Shown here one piece after another: positions 26,812 to 34,631 of a stretch of 64,000 bases of DNA. Positions within the stretch are counted from its first letter, which is position 1. Every line of letters starts with the position of its first letter. The notes beneath the pieces were generated by a model. It did no database searches. It was not told the DNA's origin and saw only the letters and a list, made by a program, of their open reading frames with translations. Both the position numbers and the translations under genes were made by a program. Source of the DNA: Aliarcobacter lanthieri (GTDB lineage Bacteria > Campylobacterota > Campylobacteria > Campylobacterales > Arcobacteraceae); NCBI RefSeq assembly GCF_013201625.1, contig NZ_CP053839.1, positions 1,426,001 to 1,490,000 of the forward strand, written 5' to 3'.

Positions 26812-27394
26812 CATATCGTTTGTCTAAATTTGGATTTTGGATAAGACTATTTATAGAAATTCCACTTTTCCCATCAAACTCATACATATAAGTATATAAA
26901 TTTTCATTAAAAAGTTTAAAATATATATTATTTACAAACTCTGTACAGTAAAAAGTATCATTTTCTAAAGAAAACTCAAAATCAAACTTTGGATTATCTT
27001 TTAAAAAATTTATCAAAATCTGTGATAATTTATCTTCATCTATAGCCTCTTTATGTCTGTAAACTGCTATTTTTTTTGAAAAATTTACAAAATCTTTTAT
27101 ACTTGACACTTTCATTTCATCACTATTTTCATCAACTTCTAAATGAAAAACAACAAAACCATCTTTACTATTTGCTAAAATTCCAATGTGTGAAAATCCA
27201 GCACCATCTAAAGTTGCAAAAAAATCACTTAGAGGATTATCTTCTCTTCTGACAATAATATCACCATTTTTAAGTTCTAATGTTTCTCTTAAGCTTTCAA
27301 TAGTTAAATCTTTTTCTTTTTTATCCATAAACTTTTTTACTTCTACAGATGCAAAAAGTAATATAAAAATTATTACTATAAGCCTAATTTTCAT
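26798..27394 (-). CDS. YiiX-like permuted papain-fold hydrolase
   Basis: One N-terminal helix or signal anchor precedes a domain with the permuted NlpC/P60 order: LKNGDIIVRR, GFSHIGIL with His69 first, and FYCTEFV with Cys150 later, as in YiiX-type cysteine hydrolases. Members are thought to cut amide or thioester bonds, possibly in the envelope. It overlaps the AI-2E gene by 11 bases and is the last gene of a minus-strand run. Confidence 0.8.
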   Translation of the reverse strand: MKIRLIVIIFILLFASVEVKKFMDKKEKDLTIESLRETLELKNGDIIVRREDNPLSDFFATLDGAGFSHIGILANSKDGFVVFHLEVDENSDEMKVSSIKDFVNFSKKIAVYRHKEAIDEDKLSQILINFLKDNPKFDFEFSLENDTFYCTEFVNNIYFKLFNENLYTYMYEFDGKSGISINSLIQNPNLDKRYELEF

Positions 27395-28451
27395 CTTTTC
27401 TCACAATATTACCATTTTCAGATATTAATATGGCTAGGCTTTTTGTACTCTCAAATTGAGAGAGAATTATAAGTAAAATCATCATAATAGGAACAGCTAA
27501 AAACATTCCAATACTTCCCCACATAGCACCCCAAACAACTAAAGACAATATCACAACAAATTGAGAAATATTTAATTTATTTCCCATAAGTTTTGGATAT
27601 ATAATATTTCCTATTACAAATTGAATGATAACTAAAGCTGAAAATAACCAAAGAATATCACTTAAACTATCTAACTGTATAAAAGCAAACGTTGTAGGTA
27701 TCAAAACAGCAACTATTGTTCCAATAGTAGGAATAAAATTTAATATAAATGCTATAAATCCCCATAAAACAGAAGCTTCCATTCCAAAATATTGGCATAT
27801 TAAAAAAGTCAAGAACCCTGTAACTAGACTTACAATTGTAGTTATAAAAATATATGCTCTAATACCTTGAGATATAGAACTAAGTATATTTTTTGCTCTT
27901 ATTTTACTATCTTCTTTTTTGAAAAGGGCATTTAATTTTGCATTAAAAAATTGCTGATCAATTAATAAGAATAATACATATAAAAAAATCTGCATCAAAT
28001 TACTAAATATTGAGCTAAATACAACAAAGATTCTATTTAAAACACTTGAGATACTGAATTCTTGAAAAAATTTACTCAATGGTTCTTTTACATCTATTGA
28101 AGTTAAAGTTGAAATTTTATCTATTACAATATTTATTTTTGAATCTAATTGAGATACAACAGAGCTTAATTCCATCATACTTGAAGTTAAAAATGTACCT
28201 ACTTTTATCATAGAATATATGATGATTATCAAAGATAATGGAGTTGCTATAAAATCTAAAAACTTTTTATTTATATAAGGAATTTTTCTTATTAATGAAG
28301 CTAAAGCATTTATTAAGAACCAAATAAAAAAAGCTATCGCAATAGGTATTAAAATATTACTAAGACTATTAAAAGAATAAAATACTAAAAACATAAAAGC
28401 AAAAACATAAAATAGTTTTGCAAAATTTATATCACTTTTTAAACTTTCCAA
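27384..28451 (-). CDS. AI-2E family transporter (second paralogue)
   Basis: The 355-residue protein has eight or so helices, with FIPTIGTIVAVLIPTTFA and IGMFLAVPIMMILLI as the typical C-terminal core. The start is TTG with AGGAG upstream, and it lies 14 bases after the CBS-domain gene. The substrate is unknown. Compared with the 22555 protein, the layout is the same but sequence is well diverged, so this is an old duplication or separate subfamily. Confidence 0.85.
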   Translation of the reverse strand: MESLKSDINFAKLFYVFAFMFLVFYSFNSLSNILIPIAIAFFIWFLINALASLIRKIPYINKKFLDFIATPLSLIIIIYSMIKVGTFLTSSMMELSSVVSQLDSKINIVIDKISTLTSIDVKEPLSKFFQEFSISSVLNRIFVVFSSIFSNLMQIFLYVLFLLIDQQFFNAKLNALFKKEDSKIRAKNILSSISQGIRAYIFITTIVSLVTGFLTFLICQYFGMEASVLWGFIAFILNFIPTIGTIVAVLIPTTFAFIQLDSLSDILWLFSALVIIQFVIGNIIYPKLMGNKLNISQFVVILSLVVWGAMWGSIGMFLAVPIMMILLIILSQFESTKSLAILISENGNIVRKDEN

Positions 28452-28465
28452 GGAATCTCCTTTAT

Positions 28466-29506
28466 TTAAGTTTTATGTTGAAACTTCCTAAATTTATCTT
28501 TTGCTAACTCTTGCATATCAGTAACTTCATCCATTTCATCTACTATTTCAACTCCTAAAAGAGTTTCTAAGGCATCTTCAAGTGTTACAATACCACTTGT
28601 TTGTCCATAATTATCTTGAACAATAAAAAGATGAGTTTTTCTTCTTATAAACAAATCAAGTAATACAGAAATAGATAAACTTTCTGGAACTTTATGTACA
28701 GGTACCATAATATCTTCTAAAGTTTTATTCTTTTTCTTTTTTACTCTTTGCTCTAAAACAGTTTGGTTAAATACTACCCCTACAATATTATCTATTGTTT
28801 CATTGAAAACTGGAATTCTAGAATAAACATAAAGTTTATCATTTTCTATTGCCTCTTTTACAGTTGTTTGAGCATTAAGTGCAAAAACCACACTTCTTGG
28901 AGTCATAATTTCCTCTGCTTTTATACTTTTTAGTTCAAAAAGGTTTTCTATAAAATCACTCTCTTTTGATTGAATACTTCCCTCTTTTTCACTAAGATTT
29001 ACTAAAGCCATAATTTCATCTTTTGAAAAGTTTGTTTCTTCTTTTTTATTTTTTTGAATATAGTTTGTAATCTTTGTACCAAACCAAATAAATGGATATG
29101 TTACTTTTATCAAAAATGATATTATATAAGCAGTTGGAACTAAAAATCTTTTCCAATATAAAGCAGCATAAGTTTTTGGATATATCTCAGTAATATATAA
29201 AACTAATAAAGTAAGTATAAAAGCAACTAAACTTTGCCACTTTTCACCAAAAACGATAGCAGCTTGTGCTCCAACTCCAGCTGCTCCCATAGTGTGTGCA
29301 AAAGTATTTAAAGTTAAAATTGCAGATATTGACTTATCAATATCTCCTTTCATCTCTTTTACTAAGCCTATACTTTTTTCACTATAACTATTTTTATCCA
29401 TACTCTCAATATAAGAAGGAGTAGAAGATAAAACAGTTGCTTCTAAAATAGAACAAAGTGATGAGAAAAATAGTGCTAAGAATAAATATAAAAATAATAA
29501 TGTCAT
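28466..29506 (-). CDS. CNNM-domain/CBS-domain membrane protein (TlyC/HlyC-like)
   Basis: The protein has an N-terminal CNNM (DUF21) membrane domain (residues 1-170), then two CBS domains (about 185-330) with EIMTPRSVVFALN and HLFIVQDNYGQTSGIVTLEDALETLLG. The C-terminal CorC_HlyC domain found in longer members is missing, so the protein stops at 346 residues. These proteins are linked to Mg2+/Co2+ efflux; hemolysin naming is historical. It overlaps the upstream gene by 4 bases. Confidence 0.86.
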   Translation of the reverse strand: MTLLFLYLFLALFFSSLCSILEATVLSSTPSYIESMDKNSYSEKSIGLVKEMKGDIDKSISAILTLNTFAHTMGAAGVGAQAAIVFGEKWQSLVAFILTLLVLYITEIYPKTYAALYWKRFLVPTAYIISFLIKVTYPFIWFGTKITNYIQKNKKEETNFSKDEIMALVNLSEKEGSIQSKESDFIENLFELKSIKAEEIMTPRSVVFALNAQTTVKEAIENDKLYVYSRIPVFNETIDNIVGVVFNQTVLEQRVKKKKNKTLEDIMVPVHKVPESLSISVLLDLFIRRKTHLFIVQDNYGQTSGIVTLEDALETLLGVEIVDEMDEVTDMQELAKDKFRKFQHKT

Positions 29507-30663
29507 TTTTTAAACTCAATTAGTGAAATATTTTTTAAAAGATGTTTTATATCTTTTAGATGTAAAAGATGTTTCTCTTCCAAAACTTTCATAAAAAATC
29601 TAACCTCAGCATTTGTAAATCCATCTGGTTCTTTTTGTTTTATTGAAGCTTCACAACCATTTTCAAGTCGTAACCTATATAATTTTTTATTTGTAAGTTT
29701 TGCATAATAAACTATATCAATTTGTGTTTGATTTACTTTTTCTAAAGTTACTATAACTCTTTGAGTATCAACTTGCATATCAAAATCTGAATATAGTTTT
29801 TTGAACTCATCAACACTTAAATATCCTATATATAGTTTTGTATAGATATCAAAATATAATTCCATTCTTGATGATGAAAAAAATCTCAAATCAACATTAA
29901 ATTTTGGGTTTTTTCTTGAAGTGTTTAAAATCCATTCCAAAGTTGGGAAATAAGCAAATTTTTTATATTTTAAGCTATAAGCTTCAAGATATTTTTCACT
30001 ATTTGGAGCTTTTAAAGTTTGTAAGTCATTTTTTACTTTTTTAGCAAAGATTATCTCTTCTATTAAAGTATCATCTTCTAAATCTTTTGTTACCCATATA
30101 GTAGCATAAGAAGGAAAATTTCTAAGTCCTGTTGAACCAACAGTTAAAACTATCAAAGCATTTATTTCTAAATGTGGGAATATCATCTTTAAGAGTGCAT
30201 ATTTTTTATCTAAACGTTTATTTAAACTTGAAGTTTTTTTAGATGTACTCATCTCTACAAAGTATAAACCTTTTTCAGTAAAAAACAGAGCATCAAACTC
30301 ACTTATATCTTTGTATGCTGATTTAAAAACAATTTGAGAAGTTCTATCTATTAAAAGTCCACTTTTTATAAATTTATTCTCTTTATCTTGATATGGACCT
30401 TTTAGTACAAAGCCTTTTATATCATCATTTGTTTTTGCATAATCAAGTAAAAGTTCATAGATAATATTTTCATAAATCTCTCCCTTAAAACTACTATAAG
30501 CAGTTAGATAAGATATCTCTTCTTTTGAAATATTACTTTTGAACAAAGATTTTAGAGTTTTACTATCATAAGAATAGTGAAAAAGATTCTCTTTTATATC
30601 CGTGATTTCTAAATTCTTTATCTTATCTGTTATTTTAAATTGCAATTCTTCTCTTTTTTTCAT
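29503..30663 (-). CDS. Uncharacterised protein with a nuclease-like (Card1/DUF1887-like) segment
   Basis: No clear family over the 386 residues. The middle (about 120-205) has the order EFDALFFTEKGLYFVEMSTS and then LIVLTVGSTGLRNF, which resembles the Asp...Glu-x-Lys core of PD-(D/E)XK nucleases of the DUF1887/Card1 kind, but the position of Lys is held by Ser (EMS), so it may be inactive. There is no CARF domain and no CRISPR nearby. Its end overlaps the CNNM gene by 4 bases. Confidence 0.5.
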   Translation of the reverse strand: MKKREELQFKITDKIKNLEITDIKENLFHYSYDSKTLKSLFKSNISKEEISYLTAYSSFKGEIYENIIYELLLDYAKTNDDIKGFVLKGPYQDKENKFIKSGLLIDRTSQIVFKSAYKDISEFDALFFTEKGLYFVEMSTSKKTSSLNKRLDKKYALLKMIFPHLEINALIVLTVGSTGLRNFPSYATIWVTKDLEDDTLIEEIIFAKKVKNDLQTLKAPNSEKYLEAYSLKYKKFAYFPTLEWILNTSRKNPKFNVDLRFFSSSRMELYFDIYTKLYIGYLSVDEFKKLYSDFDMQVDTQRVIVTLEKVNQTQIDIVYYAKLTNKKLYRLRLENGCEASIKQKEPDGFTNAEVRFFMKVLEEKHLLHLKDIKHLLKNISLIEFKK

Positions 30664-30744
30664 AATTGTTATGATTATATCAAATATTTTCTCTATTTAA
30701 AATAATAAACTTGTTATAATACTAACTTTTAAAAAAGGGTTTTA

Positions 30745-31062
30745 ATGAAAAAAGTTTTTAAATTAATTGTGGAAAATAAGTCTATAGATAGACAAGTTGA
30801 TTCAATTAAAAATGAGATTAGAAAATACATAAAAAGAGAAAAAAGTAAAAAACTTCCTGAAGAGTTTAATTTTTGGCAATTTGAGTGTAAAGCTGGTAAA
30901 TCTCAAGATGAAGCAAATAATATCGAATTTCAAGATGTTATTAAGTATGTTGATTTTGCATCTTCGCAAAATTTTGATAGTTTTTACTTAGAAATTATTG
31001 CAAAAGCAGTTTTTAAAGAGAAAAAACAACAATTGGAAGATGAAAATTTAGAAGAAAAATAG
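30745..31062 (+). CDS. DUF6172 family protein
   Basis: The 105-residue highly charged protein matches the plan of DUF6172: MKKVFKLIVENKSIDRQVDSI, FNFWQFEC and a C-terminal helix. AAAGG lies before the ATG. The function of the family is unknown. The stop at 31062 lies directly on the shared promoter element of glyA, so the glyA promoter overlaps the end of this gene. Confidence 0.7.
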   Translation: MKKVFKLIVENKSIDRQVDSIKNEIRKYIKREKSKKLPEEFNFWQFECKAGKSQDEANNIEFQDVIKYVDFASSQNFDSFYLEIIAKAVFKEKKQQLEDENLEEK

Positions 31063-31076
31063 CAATTTTTGGATTG
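31061..31076 (+). promoter_or_regulatory. Shared 16-base promoter element upstream of glyA
   Basis: AGCAATTTTTGGATTG is identical to the elements in front of benE (37833) and the NimA-like gene (37785, minus) and one base from that before the MOSC gene (42151, minus). It begins in the stop codon of the DUF6172 gene. Twenty bases follow it before TAATAT, a weak -10-like hexamer, and glyA starts at 31126. Confidence 0.65.
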
Positions 31077-31125
31077 TCTATTTCATATAAATAAGTTAAT
31101 ATTTTAAAAATTTAAAGGAGAAATT

Positions 31126-32388
31126 ATGAATTACATAACAAACGCGAATTTAAAAGAAGCAGATAACGAAGTTTTTGCAATAATAGAAGATGAGTTAAAA
31201 AGACAAACAAATCATCTTGAAATGATTGCTAGTGAAAACTTTACAAGCCCAGCTGTAATGGAAGCTATGGGAAGTGTATTTACAAATAAATATGCAGAAG
31301 GTTATCCTTATAAAAGATATTATGGTGGTTGTGAACAAGCTGATAAAGTAGAACAACTTGCTATTGATAGAGCTTGTAAAATTTTTGATTGTAAATTTGT
31401 AAATGTTCAACCACACTCTGGAAGTCAAGCAAATGGTGCAGTTTATGCAGCATTACTTAAAGCTGGTGATAGAATTTTAGGTATGGATTTATCTCATGGT
31501 GGACATTTAACTCACGGAAGTAAACCAAGTTTCTCAGGACAAAATTATTCAGCATTTTATTATGGTGTTGAACTTGATGGTAGAATTAACTATGATAAAG
31601 TTGCTGAAATTGCAAAAACTGTTCAACCAAAAATTATTGTTTGTGGTGCAAGTGCTTATGCAAGAGAGATTGATTTTAAAAGATTTAGGGAAATAGCTGA
31701 TAGTGTTGGTGCTATTTTATTTGCTGATATTGCTCATATTGCAGGTCTTGTTGCAGCTGGTGAACACCAAAGTCCATTCCCACACGCTCATATCGTAACT
31801 ACTACTACACATAAGACTTTAAGAGGTCCAAGAGGTGGTATAATTATGACAAATGATGAAGAAATAGCTAAAAAAATCAACTCTGCTATTTTCCCAGGAT
31901 TACAAGGTGGACCTTTAGTTCATGTAATTGCAGCTAAAGCTGTAGCATTTAAAGAGATCTTAGATCCAAAATGGAAAGATTATGCAAAACAAGTAAAAGC
32001 AAATGCTAGAGTACTAGGAGAAGTTCTTACAAAAAGAGGATATGATATTGTTTCAGGTGGAACAGATAATCACTTAGTATTAGTAAGCTTCTTAAATAAA
32101 CCATTTAGTGGTAAAGATGCTGATGCAGCTTTAGGAGATGCAGGTATCACTGTAAATAAAAATACAGTTCCTGGTGAAACAAGAAGTCCATTCATAACTT
32201 CAGGTATTAGAATAGGAAGTCCTGCTTTAACTGCTAGAGGAATGAAAGAAAAAGAGTTTGAGATTATTGCAAATAAAATTTGTGATGTATTAGACAATAT
32301 AGAAGATAAAGAGTTGCATAAAAAAATCAATAAAGAGATGGAAGAACTTGCATCTAACTTTGTGATTTATACTAAATCTACTTATTAA
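31126..32388 (+). CDS. glyA: Serine hydroxymethyltransferase
   Basis: GlyA interconverts serine and glycine with tetrahydrofolate. The PLP lysine is in [14 protein letters not shown] (about residue 228), with [14 protein letters not shown]-type N-terminal and [12 protein letters not shown] blocks. The length of 420 is normal. AAAGGAG precedes the start. It follows a shared promoter element, and the ada-like gene lies 18 bases downstream, so glyA may lead the repair gene pair. Confidence 0.97.
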   Translation: MNYITNANLKEADNEVFAIIEDELKRQTNHLEMIASENFTSPAVMEAMGSVFTNKYAEGYPYKRYYGGCEQADKVEQLAIDRACKIFDCKFVNVQPHSGSQANGAVYAALLKAGDRILGMDLSHGGHLTHGSKPSFSGQNYSAFYYGVELDGRINYDKVAEIAKTVQPKIIVCGASAYAREIDFKRFREIADSVGAILFADIAHIAGLVAAGEHQSPFPHAHIVTTTTHKTLRGPRGGIIMTNDEEIAKKINSAIFPGLQGGPLVHVIAAKAVAFKEILDPKWKDYAKQVKANARVLGEVLTKRGYDIVSGGTDNHLVLVSFLNKPFSGKDADAALGDAGITVNKNTVPGETRSPFITSGIRIGSPALTARGMKEKEFEIIANKICDVLDNIEDKELHKKINKEMEELASNFVIYTKSTY

Positions 32389-32406
32389 GAGTATAAAGGA
32401 AGTGTA

Positions 32407-33243
32407 ATGCCTACACTAGATAAAACTTATAAACAGATAGAAAAGGCTATAAAATACATAGATGAGAACTTCAAATCACATCCAAGTGTTGATGAAGTAG
32501 CCCAAAATATCGGTATGAGTAAATACCATTTTATAAGAGTTTTTAAAGAGTATGTAGGTGTTACTCCTCAGCAGTTTTTACACTGCGTAACTCTAAACTA
32601 TGCAAAAGAGCATATAAAAGAATCCAAATCCATTCTAGATAGTAGTTTGGATATTGGACTATCTAGCACTAGCAGACTTCATGAACTTTTTGTAAATTTA
32701 ATAGGTGTTACTCCAAGAGAATGGAAAGAAAAAGGTAAAGATGTACAAATAACTTATGGTTTTGGACAAACTCCTTTTGGTGAAGCTTTGATTGGATTTA
32801 CTGATAAAGGTATATGTTATCTAGGTTTTATAGATAATAATAAAGAAGATATTTTCCAAAGATTTAATGAACTTTGGGAAAATGCAAATTTAATTTTTAA
32901 TCAAAGATTGGCAAATGAGTACTTGGAAAATATCTTTATAAAAAATAAGAAATATCCACTTTTAGTAAAAGGGACAAATCTTCAAATAAATGTTTGGAAA
33001 GCACTCTTAAATCTACCAAATGGAATAGTTGCAACATATAGTGATATTGCTAATTATCTTGATAAACCAAAAGCTGTAAGGGCTATTGCAAGTGCAATAG
33101 GACAAAATCATATAGGATACTTAATACCTTGCCATAGAGTAATAGCAAAGAGTGGAGCTATGAGTGGTTATAGATGGGGCATTGAGCGTAAAAAAATCTT
33201 AATAGCTTATGAGTCTATAAAAGAAAGTAATAAAAGTGAATAA
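32407..33243 (+). CDS. ada: Ada-like AraC-methyltransferase fusion lacking the Zn domain
   Basis: Residues 1-108 are an AraC HTH pair; residues 118-270 are an O6-alkylguanine transferase with acceptor Cys242 in LIPCHRVIAKSGAMSGYRWG. E. coli Ada has an additional N-terminal Zn domain that accepts methyl from phosphotriesters and triggers activation; it is absent here. Whether the protein regulates transcription is therefore uncertain. It overlaps the magIII GTG start by 8 bases and sits 18 bases after glyA. Confidence 0.92.
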   Translation: MPTLDKTYKQIEKAIKYIDENFKSHPSVDEVAQNIGMSKYHFIRVFKEYVGVTPQQFLHCVTLNYAKEHIKESKSILDSSLDIGLSSTSRLHELFVNLIGVTPREWKEKGKDVQITYGFGQTPFGEALIGFTDKGICYLGFIDNNKEDIFQRFNELWENANLIFNQRLANEYLENIFIKNKKYPLLVKGTNLQINVWKALLNLPNGIVATYSDIANYLDKPKAVRAIASAIGQNHIGYLIPCHRVIAKSGAMSGYRWGIERKKILIAYESIKESNKSE

Positions 33244-33943
33244 AATATTCACTATTTATAAAAAACTTTATGAAACTTATGGTCCTCAAGGTTGGTGGCC
33301 GTTTATAAACTATCAAGGTAAAAATAGTCAAAAACAAGGCAATAATGACGGATATCATATTTTAGACTATAGTTTTCCAAGAGATGAAAATGAAGTTTTT
33401 GAAGTATGTTTAGGCTCAATTTTGACTCAGAATACTACTTTTACTTCCGTTGTCAAATCTTTAAATAACTTAAATGATTTAGGTTGTCTAAACTACAAAA
33501 AAATCAAAGATTTACCAATAGAAAAATTAAAAGAACTTATAAAACCATCTGGATATAACAATCAAAAAGCAAATTATATTTTAAATTTCATAGAGTTTTT
33601 TGAAAATTTAAATAGCAAAATTCCTACAAGAGAAGAGCTTTTAGCTATAAAAGGAATAGGATTTGAAACTGCTGATAGTATATTGTTATATGGATATAAC
33701 CAAGCAGAGTTTAAAGTAGATGCTTATACAAAAAGATTGCTAGTACATAATAAACTGTTAGATGAAAAAGTAAAATACAACGATATAAAATATTTTATGG
33801 AAGAAGAACTAAAGAAAGTGATAAAAAATAAAAAAGAGTTAGTTATAACTTATCAAGAATATCATGCTTTGATAGTTCAACATTCAAAATTATACTATTC
33901 AAAACAACCTTATGGAAATGGATGTTTTTTAGATATAGTTTAA
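33236..33943 (+). CDS. magIII: 3-methyladenine DNA glycosylase (MagIII type)
   Basis: The 235-residue protein is a HhH-GPD glycosylase: ILTQNTTFTSV, the hairpin KGIGFETADSILL (139-151) and catalytic Asp162 in VDAYTKRLL. It lacks the Cys cluster of endonuclease III, as in Helicobacter MagIII, which removes 3-methyladenine. The start is GTG, overlapping the ada end. Ada-like and MagIII would together handle alkylation damage. Endonuclease III is the alternative but the missing iron-sulfur loop argues against it. Confidence 0.88.
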   Translation: MNKIFTIYKKLYETYGPQGWWPFINYQGKNSQKQGNNDGYHILDYSFPRDENEVFEVCLGSILTQNTTFTSVVKSLNNLNDLGCLNYKKIKDLPIEKLKELIKPSGYNNQKANYILNFIEFFENLNSKIPTREELLAIKGIGFETADSILLYGYNQAEFKVDAYTKRLLVHNKLLDEKVKYNDIKYFMEEELKKVIKNKKELVITYQEYHALIVQHSKLYYSKQPYGNGCFLDIV

Positions 33944-34428
33944 ATACTTATATTCTCTCTCAAAGCATTTCTTGAAGCTTTATCTACAAGGTTAAAAATA
34001 GTATCAATTTTATCTTTTAAACTATTTTTCTTATGCCCTTTTACTTTTATAAAATCAATATTTAACTTATCTATTTTTTGAAAGAATAGTTTATATATCT
34101 CATGATTATTTATAGTTTTGCCAGTTGAAGTTTTATAATCATTTAATTCAAACTTTTCTCTTCTACTTTGTAAGCCTATTATATTTTGGCAATCTGTATA
34201 AACTTCTATTTGAGTATTTTCATCTATTTGACAAATCTCATCTAAAGTCCAAAGTAAAGTTTGAAGTTCAAGTTTTGTGGAACTTGTATCATCAAATTTT
34301 TTTATTTTTATAATTTTCTTTAAATTATCAATCAACAAATCATCATCAGAAACTTCTAAAAAAGCTCCAAATCCTATTTTTTGCTGTGGATTTACACTTG
34401 AATCGATAAATATCTTGATTTTTTTCAT
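33940..34428 (-). CDS. RNase H-fold protein
   Basis: The 162-residue protein has the acidic RNase H order: Asp9 in IFIDSS, Glu54 in STKLELQTL, Asp79 in VYTDCQNI, and an Asp in FNLVDKASRNAL at the end. It is shorter and diverged from RnhA, and is probably a second ribonuclease H or related nuclease. It converges on magIII with a 4-base overlap of stops. No partner is visible. Confidence 0.75.
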   Translation of the reverse strand: MKKIKIFIDSSVNPQQKIGFGAFLEVSDDDLLIDNLKKIIKIKKFDDTSSTKLELQTLLWTLDEICQIDENTQIEVYTDCQNIIGLQSRREKFELNDYKTSTGKTINNHEIYKLFFQKIDKLNIDFIKVKGHKKNSLKDKIDTIFNLVDKASRNALRENISI

Positions 34429-34503
34429 ATTTTAGCTTTAATTTCAGATTGTGTATTTTATCATCAATCTATTTAACTATTAATATATTTTAGTAAGAAA
34501 CCA

Positions 34504-34573
34504 TGGATTTATAGCAAGCAAAACTGCTCATAAATAAATAATAGGTGTATAGGAGAATCTCGCTACAAATCCA
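34504..34573. repeat. Imperfect 12-base inverted repeat around 46 bases, between genes
   Basis: TGGATTTATAGC at 34504-34515 is inverted as GCTACAAATCCA at 34562-34573, 11 of 12 bases matching. The inside has a smaller hairpin, AGCA-AAAC-TGCT, and GGAGAATCTC. The 203-base interval between the RNase H gene and the broken receptor holds no gene. It could be a structured RNA, a small element remnant or an atypical terminator. Confidence 0.5.
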
Positions 34574-34631
34574 ATGATCTAAGCTTATATACTTAAGATA
34601 TAAACTTAATTATAAATTCTATAAATTTATA

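Noticed and set aside
28466-29506. Hemolysin annotation for the CNNM/CBS protein
   Set aside because: The domains are those of metal-transport CNNM proteins; hemolysin is a historical label with no support here.
29503-30663. CRISPR-associated Card1 nuclease
   Set aside because: There is no CARF domain, no repeat array in the window and the Lys is missing.
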